A stretch of 64,000 bases of DNA, taken from NCBI RefSeq assembly GCF_000429925.1, contig NZ_AUCU01000004.1, forward strand, positions 1-64,000. The letters are read 5' to 3'. This DNA is from Desulfatirhabdium butyrativorans DSM 18734 (lineage in GTDB: Bacteria > Desulfobacterota > Desulfobacteria > Desulfobacterales > Desulfatirhabdiaceae). Made by a program: the position numbers and the translations under genes. Positions within the stretch are counted from its first letter, which is position 1. Each line of letters begins with the position of its first letter. This document shows positions 34,143-43,057 of the stretch, piece by piece. The notes beneath the pieces are model-generated. The model was given only the letters and a program-made list of their open reading frames with translations, searched no databases and was not told where the DNA came from.

Positions 34143-35294
34143 ATGATCCGACCCATTTATCTCGATTATAACGGCACCACTCCGCTCGATCCGGAAGTGA
34201 TCGAGGCCATGCGCCCTTACCTGGAAAGTGAATTCGGCAATCCTTCCAGCTCCCACTGGTATGGAATCGGACCGAAACGGGCCGTCGAAAAGGCCCGGGC
34301 ACAGGTGGCGCAATTGCTCGGATGTTCGCCCGAATCCATCGTCTTTACAAGCGGCGGCACCGAATCCAACAACCATGCCATCAAGGGGATGGCCCGCAGT
34401 CTGAAACGCAAAGGGAAGCACATCGTTACCAGCGCGATTGAGCACCCGGCCGTTTTGGAAGTTTGCCGCTATTTGGCGGATGAAGGGTTCGAAACCACGA
34501 TACTGGAAGTAGACGGAACGGGTCGGATCGATCCCGCTCAAGTCGAGCAGGCGATCCGGCCCGATACGATTCTCATCACCATCATGCATGCCAACAACGA
34601 AGTCGGTACCATCCAACCGATCGAAGCGATTGCCGCCATTGCCCGTAGCCGAGGGATTGCGGTGCACACGGATGCGGCCCAGTCCATTGGCAAAATTCCG
34701 GTTCGGGTCGACGATCTCGGCGTTGATCTGCTCTCGGTTGCCGGTCACAAGCTCTATGCGCCGAAAGGCGTCGGCGCGCTCTTCATCCGGCCGGGAGTGA
34801 TGCCCGAGAAGTTCTGCCATGGAGCCGGACAGGAGCGGGGATGGCGGGCGGGAACGGAAAACGTGCTGGAAATCGTCGGGCTGGGGAAAGCCTGCGAGCT
34901 TCTGGCGCGCGATCTGCAGGCCAATCGAAAACACCTGCAGCGCATGGCCGACCGGTTGCTGAACGGAATTCTGGCCAAAATCGCCGATGTGCAGGCAAAC
35001 GGTGACCGCCGCCACTGTTTGCCCAATACCGTGAGCTTGTCTTTCTACGGAATCGAGGCCAACCGCCTCCTGGAGGAAATCGGTCTGGAAGTGGCCGCAT
35101 CCGCCGGAGCGGCTTGTCACTCCGATTCCGTAAAGCTTTCTCATGTACTCGAGGCAATGCGTATTCCGATGGCTTGGGCGAAAGGAACGATCCGGTTTTC
35201 GGTCGGCCGGATGACAACAGAAGAACAGATCGATCGGGTCGTGGATGTGGTGGATGGCGCCGTGAAGCGGTTGCGATCCGGCTTGAGGGTTTGA
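34143..35294 (+). CDS. Cysteine desulfurase, NifS/IscS family
   Basis: This 383-residue PLP enzyme has YLDYNGTTPLDPEV, SGGTESNN, HTDAAQSIGKIPV, the PLP lysine K203 in SVAGHKLYAPKG, and the catalytic Cys325 in SAGAACHSD. It releases sulfur from cysteine as a persulfide. No scaffold gene (iscU, nifU) follows, and it sits 13 bases after the MoeA-PBP fusion with GGAG before its ATG. A role in sulfuration of a molybdenum enzyme or molybdopterin is therefore plausible. Iron-sulfur supply is the alternative. Confidence 0.87.
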   Translation: MIRPIYLDYNGTTPLDPEVIEAMRPYLESEFGNPSSSHWYGIGPKRAVEKARAQVAQLLGCSPESIVFTSGGTESNNHAIKGMARSLKRKGKHIVTSAIEHPAVLEVCRYLADEGFETTILEVDGTGRIDPAQVEQAIRPDTILITIMHANNEVGTIQPIEAIAAIARSRGIAVHTDAAQSIGKIPVRVDDLGVDLLSVAGHKLYAPKGVGALFIRPGVMPEKFCHGAGQERGWRAGTENVLEIVGLGKACELLARDLQANRKHLQRMADRLLNGILAKIADVQANGDRRHCLPNTVSLSFYGIEANRLLEEIGLEVAASAGAACHSDSVKLSHVLEAMRIPMAWAKGTIRFSVGRMTTEEQIDRVVDVVDGAVKRLRSGLRV

Positions 35295-35298
35295 GTGC

Positions 35299-37215
35299 CT
35301 ACCCGATCGGCTCTGTCCATATCCGGTCGATCCAAAGCGTGCAGGAAACTGGAACATTGGTGTGGACCGTGATGTCCCTGCCGCTCGCAAACATGGAACT
35401 CACCGTTGTGATCTGATAGGAATCGCCACCTTCCGCGCCGATGGCGCCCGATCCGCAAAGGCGACCGCCATCGGATTCCTGAATCTGGATGGTGACGGAA
35501 TCCGGCGAAGATACACAGGAAGAACGAGCCCGGACATGCAGGTTCCAGGAACCCGAGACCAGCGGCTTTGGGAATTTCATCGGTTGAAGATTCCGGGTTT
35601 TCTCAGAAAACATGGCTGCAAGGCCGTTGATGGCATCCGGATCCTTGGATTGCTGTTTTTCTGATCCAGCCAATTCCGTACTGTCGATAAAATCGGTGAA
35701 ATACCAGGATCGATCCGGTCGTGTATCGGATGTATCTGCTCGAAATACGAGGAGATGATCCGTTGATGCTGCCAATTGATAGCGGGCCGTGTTCTTCAGG
35801 AAATATCCGATCTGTTCCCTATAAGGCTGGGGCCGGTAGGAAGCTTCGCAGGGCAGATAGGTTTGCATGACGATATGCTCGGCATCCATCGGTTCGAACA
35901 TCAGGAATAACTTTTCGCGTCTCGCTACATGAGCCAGTGTCGTTTGGGTGGCTGCAACCGATGCTCCGGACGGAATCGCCTCCAGCATCCGCCTGCTTTC
36001 GGATGTCCGAAGGGCCCGGACGGGGCTCGCTGTTCGCATCACATCGTCGAGCGGCGCTCTTGCATCGCTCCATGTCAGCAGAAGACTGCCGGATATGAGC
36101 AGGATGGCAAAGACGAGAGCCTGCCTCTGAAATGCCGGAAAATGCCTCTCGAACAGTCGATTCCATAACCGGAGTCCCTCGATCATGGCAAAGAACATCA
36201 GCGGGTAACTCATCAAGGGGTAGTGCATGGTGATCAGAGATTGCCAGGCATCGTTCGATAGCCAGGCGATTCCAATGGCAACCATCCAGGGCAGGGATGC
36301 GAAAAGTCCGATTACCGGGAACAAACCGAAATGCAGCAGATGATTCCTGAGAGCCTCCCATCGTTCGGGGTTGGCCAGAACAGCCTGAAGCCATGCGAAA
36401 AATCCACCGCTATTGGCCGGCGTGAGCATCCGATTGCTGAGCAAATGCGTCTCTGTCGGAGAAAAGCCAGGAATCACGATGAGGATGACAACCAGCGCAT
36501 ATACCAGAGAAGCAGTGGCAACGAAAATCCCGGTTCTTCTATTGTCGTAGAGCCATCCGGTGACCAGTGCTGCAAAAAACAGATAGATTGAGGCATCTTC
36601 CTTGACGGAAACGAGCAAAACAGCCCAAAGCCATGCGGAGGCTTTTTTCTGATGCATCGAAAGTACAAAGGCAAAGAAAAACAATGGGATAAGACAATCC
36701 ATGTGAAAATCGTAAAGTGCGCCCACCCATAGGGGAGGGATGGCGATCCAGAACCAGGCTGCCCACAGTCCCGCGTTTGTGTTTCCGATCCGCCTGGATA
36801 CCCATATCCCTGCAGGGATGGTTGCCAGTCCGATGAGGAAAGCCTGTGTGATCAGAAGCGCTTCCGGGCCTTTGGTGATGCCTGCAAGCGGAGCCAGCAG
36901 GTACAGAATGGGGGAAAAATGTTCGCCGAAGAAATGGTGCTGGAACAACAGGTGCATGTTGCCGCTGATGGTTGTGACGGGACCTCTTCCGTGGCGGATG
37001 TTCCAGAAGAGCTGGTCAAAAAGCGCCAAATCTTCGAAGGATTCGAACGAGTAGTGGCGGACAATGGCCAAAAATCCGATGAGGATGGTGAACAATATGG
37101 CCGGTGGCAGCAGGGATCGCATCCGGATTTCGCCGGTTCGGTTTCCCACCCATTTCATGATATGACCAGATAAGGCACAACTGGACCACAATGGTTTGAT
37201 TGAAAAAGATGGCAT
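35299..37215 (-). CDS. DUF2079 polytopic membrane protein
   Basis: About 638 residues from ATG 37215 (GGAA 7 bases upstream; TTG 37227 and ATG 37158 are alternatives). The first 400 residues have about nine hydrophobic segments with the DUF2079 hallmark FEDLALFDQLFWNIRHGRGPVTT, FGEHFSPILYLLAPL and ALYDFHMDC. The rest is a soluble domain of about 230 residues (EHIVMQTYLPCEASYRPQPYREQIGYFL). DUF2079 proteins resemble GT-C glycosyltransferases; substrate unknown. It is convergent with the cysteine desulfurase, 4 bases apart. Confidence 0.82.
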   Translation of the reverse strand: MPSFSIKPLWSSCALSGHIMKWVGNRTGEIRMRSLLPPAILFTILIGFLAIVRHYSFESFEDLALFDQLFWNIRHGRGPVTTISGNMHLLFQHHFFGEHFSPILYLLAPLAGITKGPEALLITQAFLIGLATIPAGIWVSRRIGNTNAGLWAAWFWIAIPPLWVGALYDFHMDCLIPLFFFAFVLSMHQKKASAWLWAVLLVSVKEDASIYLFFAALVTGWLYDNRRTGIFVATASLVYALVVILIVIPGFSPTETHLLSNRMLTPANSGGFFAWLQAVLANPERWEALRNHLLHFGLFPVIGLFASLPWMVAIGIAWLSNDAWQSLITMHYPLMSYPLMFFAMIEGLRLWNRLFERHFPAFQRQALVFAILLISGSLLLTWSDARAPLDDVMRTASPVRALRTSESRRMLEAIPSGASVAATQTTLAHVARREKLFLMFEPMDAEHIVMQTYLPCEASYRPQPYREQIGYFLKNTARYQLAASTDHLLVFRADTSDTRPDRSWYFTDFIDSTELAGSEKQQSKDPDAINGLAAMFSEKTRNLQPMKFPKPLVSGSWNLHVRARSSCVSSPDSVTIQIQESDGGRLCGSGAIGAEGGDSYQITTVSSMFASGRDITVHTNVPVSCTLWIDRIWTEPIG

Positions 37216-37767
37216 GTTAAATTCCAATCGGAATAAAATCGGTTAGCTTAGAAGATAGAAAGCTTTTACTCTTACATCCTGATTACCGTAAAATGATGTT
37301 TGTTGCAAGATCGAATTGATGGATCCGGAGAAAAAGGCAATCCATTGTCGGACTTTCCGAATTTTGGTATGGAAAACGCAACGAAGGTGTTCAAAGATTC
37401 TGCCCGGAAGACAAACCTGGTGATGTTTTTGAACCCTGCTCTTCGTGTTGTCTTCAAATTCCATTTCGTGCCGGTCGAACGAAAGCCCAAGCCTGATATA
37501 CGAAACTGAGCAAGAGGATGATATTCCCATTGCGGCATCGCGGGGATGACTTGGGGATGAGCACTTCTTGCGAATAGGTCAATTGTGTTGACGAATGGAT
37601 TGCTTAACGGTAGATTTCTGGTTGAATGAATCGACTCATTCAGGATTGTCGAAAGCGAACGCGTTGTGACGCCAAGGGCTGCATGGATGCTGTTTAGCGG
37701 GTTGTACACGATAACGAAGCCAAGCCCATCAGCGTCCTTCAGACAATGATGAAGAAAGGATGGACCA
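37216..37767. other. AT-richer intergenic region, no supported gene
   Basis: These 552 bases are visibly lower in GC than their surroundings. A 69-codon frame at 37300-37509 on the plus strand (ending KFHFVPVERKPKPDIRN) and a 190-codon minus-strand frame exist, but neither has a good ribosome binding site or a family I know. A stretch near 37533-37556 (CGGCATCGCGGGGATGACTTGGGG) looks like a decayed copy of the GGGGTGACG repeat. Possibly remnant DNA. Confidence 0.4.
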
Positions 37768-38166
37768 ATGAACAAAATCCGCTCGAAGTCCCCCAGTTTT
37801 GATGCGATCATCAAATTCTTTTTAATGCGCCATGAAATTGTCACCAGAAAAGATCTCCAGAAAGTATATGAAAAACTGGATCATCTCGAAGCACTTATCC
37901 GGAATATGCAATCAAATGCCCCCAAAAAAACGTTGGTTCCCAAAAGGGATCGTTCGGACGGCAGGAGCGCTTATCAGAAAATTTACGATCTATTTCTGGA
38001 ATCAGGCCGGGAATTTCACGTGAAGGATATTTGTGACCGCACGGCGTACAACGATAAAAAGGTTCGAAATATCATTTATCGGTTGTTGAAAGCGGAAAAA
38101 ATTCAACGGACGGACCGGGGGAAATATGTCATTTGTGATGACAGCCGGCCGGAGGATCGAGGATAA
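37768..38166 (+). CDS. Small winged-helix-like protein
   Basis: This 132-residue protein has an N-terminal helical half (VTRKDLQKVYEKLDHLEALIRNMQ, likely coiled coil) and a basic linker (PKKTLVPKRDRSDGR). The C-terminal part looks like a winged helix (YQKIYDLFLESGREFHVKDICDRT, KVRNIIYRLLKAEKIQRTDRGKYVI). It may bind DNA. Its end overlaps the ribosome binding site of the next gene (GAGGATAAATC-GTG), so the two are probably co-transcribed. No specific family recognised. Confidence 0.65.
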   Translation: MNKIRSKSPSFDAIIKFFLMRHEIVTRKDLQKVYEKLDHLEALIRNMQSNAPKKTLVPKRDRSDGRSAYQKIYDLFLESGREFHVKDICDRTAYNDKKVRNIIYRLLKAEKIQRTDRGKYVICDDSRPEDRG

Positions 38167-38169
38167 ATC

Positions 38170-38763
38170 GTGTCCATTTTTGGCCTTACACTGTGGGGAG
38201 CGGAAGGTGTTCCGATCTGGGTGACGGGATTGATGATTTTCTTTGCCCGTATCTGCGACGTTTCCTTTGGAACCATACGGACCATTGTGATCGTTCAGGG
38301 TAAAACGGTATTGGCTTTTGTAATGGGTTTTTTCGAAGTGATCATCTGGATCAGCATTGTCAGCACCGTTGTATGGAAAATCAAGGAGACTCCCGTTCTG
38401 GTGTTGTTTTATGCTTTCGGTTATGCGACGGGCAATGTGGTCGGCATTCTGGTCGAGCGGAAACTGGCGCTGGGCATGACGGTTGTTCGAATCATCTCGG
38501 CGCTTCATGGCAAAGAAATCGCATTGAAATTGCGTTCGCTCGGTCAGCCCGTCACGACGTTTGTGGGGCAGGGAATGAAGGGTGAAGTGGTGGAGCTGTT
38601 TATCGTTTGTCGCAGAAGAGACCAGAAATGGATTTTAAATGTGGCAAAAGAGATCGATCCTTCCGCCTTCTATACTTCGGAGATCGCCAGAGACGTAAAA
38701 ACGTTTTTTGTTCCGATGCAGAACAGGCCGGGAAGCTGGCTGGATCGATTCAAGAAGAAATAG
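38170..38763 (+). CDS. UPF0316/DUF2179 membrane protein
   Basis: This 197-residue protein starts with GTG 38170. Three hydrophobic segments lie in the first 100 residues, with the family signature FFARICDVSFGTIRTIVIVQG and FYAFGYATGNVVGILVE. A soluble DUF2179 domain follows (GQPVTTFVGQGMKGEVVELFIVCRRRD). The function is unknown; related DUF2179 domains occur in transporters and regulators. GAGGA overlapping the previous stop is the ribosome binding site. Confidence 0.85.
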   Translation: MSIFGLTLWGAEGVPIWVTGLMIFFARICDVSFGTIRTIVIVQGKTVLAFVMGFFEVIIWISIVSTVVWKIKETPVLVLFYAFGYATGNVVGILVERKLALGMTVVRIISALHGKEIALKLRSLGQPVTTFVGQGMKGEVVELFIVCRRRDQKWILNVAKEIDPSAFYTSEIARDVKTFFVPMQNRPGSWLDRFKKK

Positions 38764-38823
38764 TGCAGGAGCGCAATGCTCATTTGATGTCGGAAAGCGA
38801 TCCAGTCGGCCGACCGTTTTTTC

Positions 38824-38851
38824 TTGATCCTGCCGTCAAATCGGTTATAGT
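38824..38851 (+). promoter_or_regulatory. Sigma-70-type promoter of the SRP RNA gene
   Basis: TTGATC (38824-38829) and TATAGT (38846-38851) are 16 bases apart. The predicted start near 38858 coincides with the outer helix of the SRP RNA (GTTGTGC at 38859). Confidence 0.7.
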
Positions 38852-38857
38852 AGGCAC

Positions 38858-39107
38858 CGTTGTGCTAAGCGGGGAGCTGACGGTGCCCTGAACCCGAAAT
38901 CCGTCTTAGCGGGGCCGAAATCCCTTCCGAGGGACCCGGCCGGACGATATGGCTCCAAGCCGATCGGTCGCCGCGTAACATACCCCCACGAACCTCGTCA
39001 GGTCCGGAAGGAAGCAGCGATAAGGGGTGCGGTATGTGTCGTGGATCGATCCCGATCATCCCCTTGGATCATAACGCCGGCCTTTCTCGAAGAAGGGTGC
39101 ACAACAC
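38858..39107 (+). ncRNA. ffs: Signal recognition particle RNA, large (Alu-domain) type
   Basis: The conserved S-domain tip GTCAGGTCCGGAAGGAAGC lies at about 38998-39016. Unlike the 4.5S form, it is preceded by an Alu-type 5' domain (GTGCTAAGCGGGGAGCTGAC, GGTGCCCTGAACCCG, TTAGCGGGGCCGAA) like that of Bacillus scRNA. Long helix 5 can be traced by complementarity: CATAC/GTATG, GATCGGTC/GATCGATC, CCAAG/CTTGG, GGCCGG/CCGGCC, CCTTCCGAG/CTCGAAGAAGG. The ends close with GTTGTGC (38859-38865) against GCACAAC (39099-39105). That gives about 250 nt. It pairs with Ffh, encoded at 47636-48967, to target nascent membrane proteins. Confidence 0.9.
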
Positions 39108-39220
39108 CCCGCCGTTCCATCCTCCAGAAGTCGTCCGGTTTATTCCCTCCCGGTGCATGTCGTCCTGAAATGAATCCTGTATTCCGTTTGACTTCTGCAA
39201 TGGGCCATATCCATGCTGAG

Positions 39221-40690
39221 TCAGGCCCGTATCAGATAATCGATCAGCAGGCGCACGCCGAATCCCGTGCCGCCCTTTGGGCAAATCGGCGTCGCCTTTT
39301 GGGAGTAGGCAGGTCCGGCAATATCGATGTGCGCCCAGCGGGTATCCTCCACAAATGCCGACAGAAACAGGGCCGCCGTAATGGCGCCTCCCCATTTCGA
39401 TGAACTCTTGTTCGAGATATCGGCCGTCTCGGTTTTCAGAAATTCCCTGTAATCTTCCGGCAAAGGCATCGGCCAGCAGCGTTCGGCAGTACGGCGGCCG
39501 CTTTCGATCAATGCCTGGGAGAGCCGTTCGTCCGATGAAAACAGGCCGGCGATTCGCTCGCCCAGGCCCACCATGCAGGCGCCGGTCAATGTAGCCAGGT
39601 CGATACATATTTGGGGATGATACGTCTTGAGCACGTAAGAGAGCGTGTCGGCGAGAATCAGTCGGCCTTCCGCGTCGGTATTGTTGATTTCCACGGTTTT
39701 CCCGGAATGGCTGTGCACGATGTCTCCCGGACGGGTCGAGGTTCCGGAAGGCATGTTTTCCACAAGCGGGATGGCCCCGACCAAATGGATCGGGAGCTTC
39801 AGGCGGGCGGCGGTCAGAATGGTCGCCGAAACGGCTGCGGCGCCGGCCATATCGATTTTCATATCCTCCATGGACTCCCCGGATTTGAGATTGAGTCCGC
39901 CGGAATCGAAGGTGACGCCTTTGCCGATCAATGCAGTGATCTCTGTTCCGTATCGTTTGCCGTATTCCAGAATGACCAGTCTCGGCGCTTCGCTGCTGCC
40001 TGCCGAAACGGCCAGCAGTGTATTGAACTGCATCTTCTGAAGCCACTGTTCATCCAAAATTTCCGTTTCAATGGCTTCTGCCCGGGCCTGCTCGGCAATC
40101 TGCTGCGCCAGGCGGGAAGGTTTCTTGTCGTTGGATGGCATATTCACCCAGTCTCTGGCGAGTGCCGCTCCCTGGCAGATGATTTCCGTTTTTTCGGCCA
40201 AATTGGGAAAAGTCTGAACGATATCGGGTTGCTCCCAGAACCGAATACGGGTCAGGGACGGATTTTCGGGTTGCTTGTAGAGCGAAAATTGATAGTTGCC
40301 CAGGCAGGCTCCTTCCATTGCGGCCTGAAGAATATCTGCCCGTGAAAAGGATGAGCCGGAAAATTCCGGGAGCACCACGGTAGCTTCTGCGAGATGATTC
40401 TGGATCAACGCCTGGATGGCTTTTCCCAGGACATTTCGAATGCGGTCGATATCGAGGGTTGCGCTTTTGCCTAATCCGACAAGCAGGATTTGCAGGGTCT
40501 GGTCGGATGAGGTATCCAGCAGAAAGGTTGTTTTTTCGCTTTTTGCACAAGCCGGGCTTTGCAGACGGGCGATGCGGATACGATCCTGAAGAACAGGATC
40601 CGTATAGTGGACCGATGCATCTTCATCGCAGAGCAGAACAAGCGGTTCTGTGCAGGAAAAAGGTTTCGGATAGGTTTCGAGAATCAGCAT
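39221..40690 (-). CDS. pepA: Leucyl (cytosol) aminopeptidase, M17 family
   Basis: This 489-residue metalloexopeptidase starts at ATG 40690, with GGAG upstream; a longer frame to 40705 is possible. The two-metal site motifs are ALIGKGVTFDSGGLNLK, MEDMKIDMAGAAAV and the hallmark NTDAEGRLILADTL. The N-terminal half is the variable M17 domain. It removes N-terminal residues from peptides in the cytoplasm. It is convergent with the SRP RNA gene. Confidence 0.93.
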   Translation of the reverse strand: MLILETYPKPFSCTEPLVLLCDEDASVHYTDPVLQDRIRIARLQSPACAKSEKTTFLLDTSSDQTLQILLVGLGKSATLDIDRIRNVLGKAIQALIQNHLAEATVVLPEFSGSSFSRADILQAAMEGACLGNYQFSLYKQPENPSLTRIRFWEQPDIVQTFPNLAEKTEIICQGAALARDWVNMPSNDKKPSRLAQQIAEQARAEAIETEILDEQWLQKMQFNTLLAVSAGSSEAPRLVILEYGKRYGTEITALIGKGVTFDSGGLNLKSGESMEDMKIDMAGAAAVSATILTAARLKLPIHLVGAIPLVENMPSGTSTRPGDIVHSHSGKTVEINNTDAEGRLILADTLSYVLKTYHPQICIDLATLTGACMVGLGERIAGLFSSDERLSQALIESGRRTAERCWPMPLPEDYREFLKTETADISNKSSSKWGGAITAALFLSAFVEDTRWAHIDIAGPAYSQKATPICPKGGTGFGVRLLIDYLIRA

Positions 40691-41184
40691 GATGGATCTC
40701 CGCATGAGGTTGAAAAAACTTGGCGTGTGTCGCCGATTTCAGCAAGCATTCGGACGGATACTTTGGTCGGCAGTGGGCAGTCTGTAGGGGCGACCGGCCG
40801 GTCGCCCCTGCGATGTCCAACAATAGGCCAACGTTCTGGATTCCGGCTTTCGCCGGAATGACGCCCCGAGTGTTTCGATGGAATAGTAAGCCGTATTTTC
40901 ATTCGCGGGGACAGCGATCCTCGCCATGAACATTTATCTAGTGCCTGCACGAAAAACTCCTATTTTGAGCAGTGCGCCGCCTGCGGGCAGGCAATTTTGC
41001 GATACAGCGTGAAATCCTGCGGAACACAGGACTGCCGCCCGATCTCTCCGGCGGCTTCAAACAAGTTCCCGCTGCATCGCAAAACAGCCTGCCCTCCGGC
41101 TCAGGTCGTAACCAAAACCGGTTTTTCCGTTCAGGCACTATTTTGATTGCAAATCGGAACGAGAAGTTCCCCGCTGCATACGCG
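40691..41184. repeat. Repeat mosaic between pepA and the universal stress gene
   Basis: CGGCAGTGGGCAGTC (about 40768-40782) is followed by a GTAGGGGCGACC palindrome (40784-40811) and GGATTCCGGCTTTCGCCGG (about 40840-40858, continuing AATGACG). Next, 40987-41010 pairs with 41070-41093 as a hairpin homologous to the inner arms of the 310-bp elements, without their terminal repeats. GGTTTTTCCGTTCAGGCAC follows at about 41123. No gene. Confidence 0.8.
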
Positions 41185-42111
41185 TCAGTTGACAATCCAC
41201 AGCGCGCAGTCAGTCGCCCGGTTGATGACATATCTGGAAACACTGCCTACGAAAATGCTTTTGTCCATGCCGCTTCTGCCGATGACAACCGTACCGTAAT
41301 TGCCTTCATGAATTTGGCTGACGATGGCCTTTCCGACATTGAACATCCGTTCCACCGTTTTGAATTCGATCTGTTGTTCGGATAAGCCGCTTGACTGAAG
41401 GATTTTCATGGCACGGCGGGTAAAATCGGCGATACATCGTTTATCTCCCTGGGCAAGCCAGGAAGAGAGCGTGGATTCGGTCTTTTGATCGATACCGCAG
41501 GAATCGGTCAGACCCGGAGATACATGAAAAAACGTGACCAGGACATGGGTGTTTCCACTCAGCATGAATGCCAGATGGTCCACGGCCTTCAAGGAGCTTT
41601 CCGATCCGTCGACGGCCACAAGAATTCGATTGGACGTGATTTCGCCGTCAACGATCCATAACGGGACAATTCTGGAATGCTCGATCAGATTGGCCGTAAC
41701 GCTTCCGGTAAACACTTCCTGCAATTTGGAGATCCCTCTTCTGCCGGAGACGATGGCGTCATAATGCCCTTTCTCTGCGTAGGCGATAATATCCGGTGCG
41801 GTTCCCTGCTGTTTCGGCTGGGTGACGATATCGATCCGCTCAGCCCTCGCGCCCTCGTGAATCATATAGGTTTTCAGCTCGTCCAGGAGTTGAAGGGCAT
41901 TTCCCGCATTGCGTGCCTGAATCTTCTGGACTTCCCCTGCGCGTTCCGGGTGTTTGCGGATTTCTTCCAGGAGATAATGCGAGAGCTGGGGCTGTACGTG
42001 GAAAAGGGTGTAGTGAAGATCAGGCACCTGGGCCGCAACGGTGAGGGCGTAGCGAACGCAGCAACGGCATTGGATGGAATCATCGACGGCAATCAGAATT
42101 TTCTTGTTCAT
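41185..42111 (-). CDS. Tandem-domain universal stress protein
   Basis: This 308-residue protein has two UspA domains. Domain 1: KILIAVDDSIQ at the start and GRRGISKLQEVFTGSVT. Domain 2: RILVAVDGSESSLKAV, then GRSGMDKSIFVGSVSRYVI. The G-x2-G-x9-G-S/T pattern for ATP binding is present in both. ATG 42111 has AAAGGA upstream. It follows the rsmI region in the same direction. The role is probably stress or redox signalling; not further defined. Confidence 0.87.
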   Translation of the reverse strand: MNKKILIAVDDSIQCRCCVRYALTVAAQVPDLHYTLFHVQPQLSHYLLEEIRKHPERAGEVQKIQARNAGNALQLLDELKTYMIHEGARAERIDIVTQPKQQGTAPDIIAYAEKGHYDAIVSGRRGISKLQEVFTGSVTANLIEHSRIVPLWIVDGEITSNRILVAVDGSESSLKAVDHLAFMLSGNTHVLVTFFHVSPGLTDSCGIDQKTESTLSSWLAQGDKRCIADFTRRAMKILQSSGLSEQQIEFKTVERMFNVGKAIVSQIHEGNYGTVVIGRSGMDKSIFVGSVSRYVINRATDCALWIVN

Positions 42112-42134
42112 CGGTGTCCTTTCAGGATGTGGCA

Positions 42135-42328
42135 TTATCCGGTTTCATTTTGGGTTTGGCCCGGAGGAACGCTCATTTTCCGGTTCGAGGCTTCCTGAAG
42201 ACGGCGGTATGCTTCCTGGCGGGAAATGCGCCATCGGTTGGAAAGGGTTTTTGCAAGCGCTCCGAGCTTTTGGTCCCGTCGCGAAATCAATTCCGCCAGA
42301 ATCTCCGCCGTCAGGTCCTGCGGGGGGG
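42135..42328 (-). pseudogene. Out-of-frame C-terminal tail of RsmI
   Basis: After the premature stop of rsmI, the other frame reads PPQDLTAEILAELISRRDQ, then LSNRWRISRQEAYRRLQEA, ending near 42135. This is the helical C-terminal domain expected for RsmI. Inserting one base in the C7 tract (42322-42328) joins the frames. Either the gene is broken, or slippage on the C-run makes the full protein, or the base call is wrong. Confidence 0.7.
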
Positions 42329-43057
42329 ATCGCTTTCGGCCGAATGCCCGGCGACCAGCAAGACCAGCTCCCCTTTCAAAAGGCATCTTTCCCGAATTGA
42401 TTCGAGAAGTTCCGATATGCTTCCGCGAATGATTTCTTCATGGATTTTGGTCAGTTCTCTGCACAAGGCGGCAGAGCGGTTTCCGAAAACCGGAATCATC
42501 TCCTGCAGCAGGCGTTCGATGCGTTTGGGGGATTCATAGAAAACGAGTGTTTTCTCTTCAGAAGCCAGAGACGACAAGAAAAGGAAACGCTCCCGGTTTT
42601 TTTTGGGGGGGAAACCGAGAAATACGAAAGCGTCTGTCGGAAAGCCGGATGCGCTTAATGCGGCAATGGCCGCACAGGCGCCCGGAACCGAGACGATGGG
42701 AATCCGATGGGCTGCGGCTTCCCGAACGAGCCGGAACCCCGGGTCAGAAATCAGCGGTGTTCCAGCATCCGAAACCAGTGCGATCGATTTTCCAGCAAGC
42801 AATTGTTCAACCAGTTGCGCCGTCCGTTCCCGTTCGTTGTGCTCATGATAGGAGACCATCCGCGTCGGGATGTCGTAGGCCTTCAGCAGGACCGCCGTGT
42901 GTCGTGTATCTTCCGATGCAATGGCATCGACGTGCTTCAGCACCTCGATAGCCCGCAAGGTGATGTCCTTCAGGTTGCCGATCGGCGTAGCGACAACATA
43001 GAGAATGCCGTTGTCCGAATGCCGTTTTGCTTCATCTTCTTGTGGCTTCGAAGGCAT
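42311..43057 (-). CDS. rsmI: 16S rRNA (cytidine1402-2'-O)-methyltransferase RsmI, truncated by frameshift
   Basis: This 248-residue reading frame contains the full tetrapyrrole-methylase-like catalytic domain: LYVVATPIGNLKDITLRA, ASEDTRHTAVLL, VSDAGTPLISDPGFRLV, VFYESPKRI and LTKIHEEIIRG. It ends abruptly after ESDPPRRT, where a run of seven C precedes the stop. The usual small C-terminal domain continues in a different frame (42135-42328). The start overlaps the 3' end of yraN by 26 bases. The family methylates C1402 in the ribosomal P site. Confidence 0.88.
   Translation of the reverse strand: MPSKPQEDEAKRHSDNGILYVVATPIGNLKDITLRAIEVLKHVDAIASEDTRHTAVLLKAYDIPTRMVSYHEHNERERTAQLVEQLLAGKSIALVSDAGTPLISDPGFRLVREAAAHRIPIVSVPGACAAIAALSASGFPTDAFVFLGFPPKKNRERFLFLSSLASEEKTLVFYESPKRIERLLQEMIPVFGNRSAALCRELTKIHEEIIRGSISELLESIRERCLLKGELVLLVAGHSAESDPPRRT

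Noticed and set aside
37272-37844. 190-codon minus-strand frame in the AT-richer gap
   Set aside because: It overlaps the start of the plus-strand winged-helix gene, lacks a ribosome binding site and resembles no family I know.
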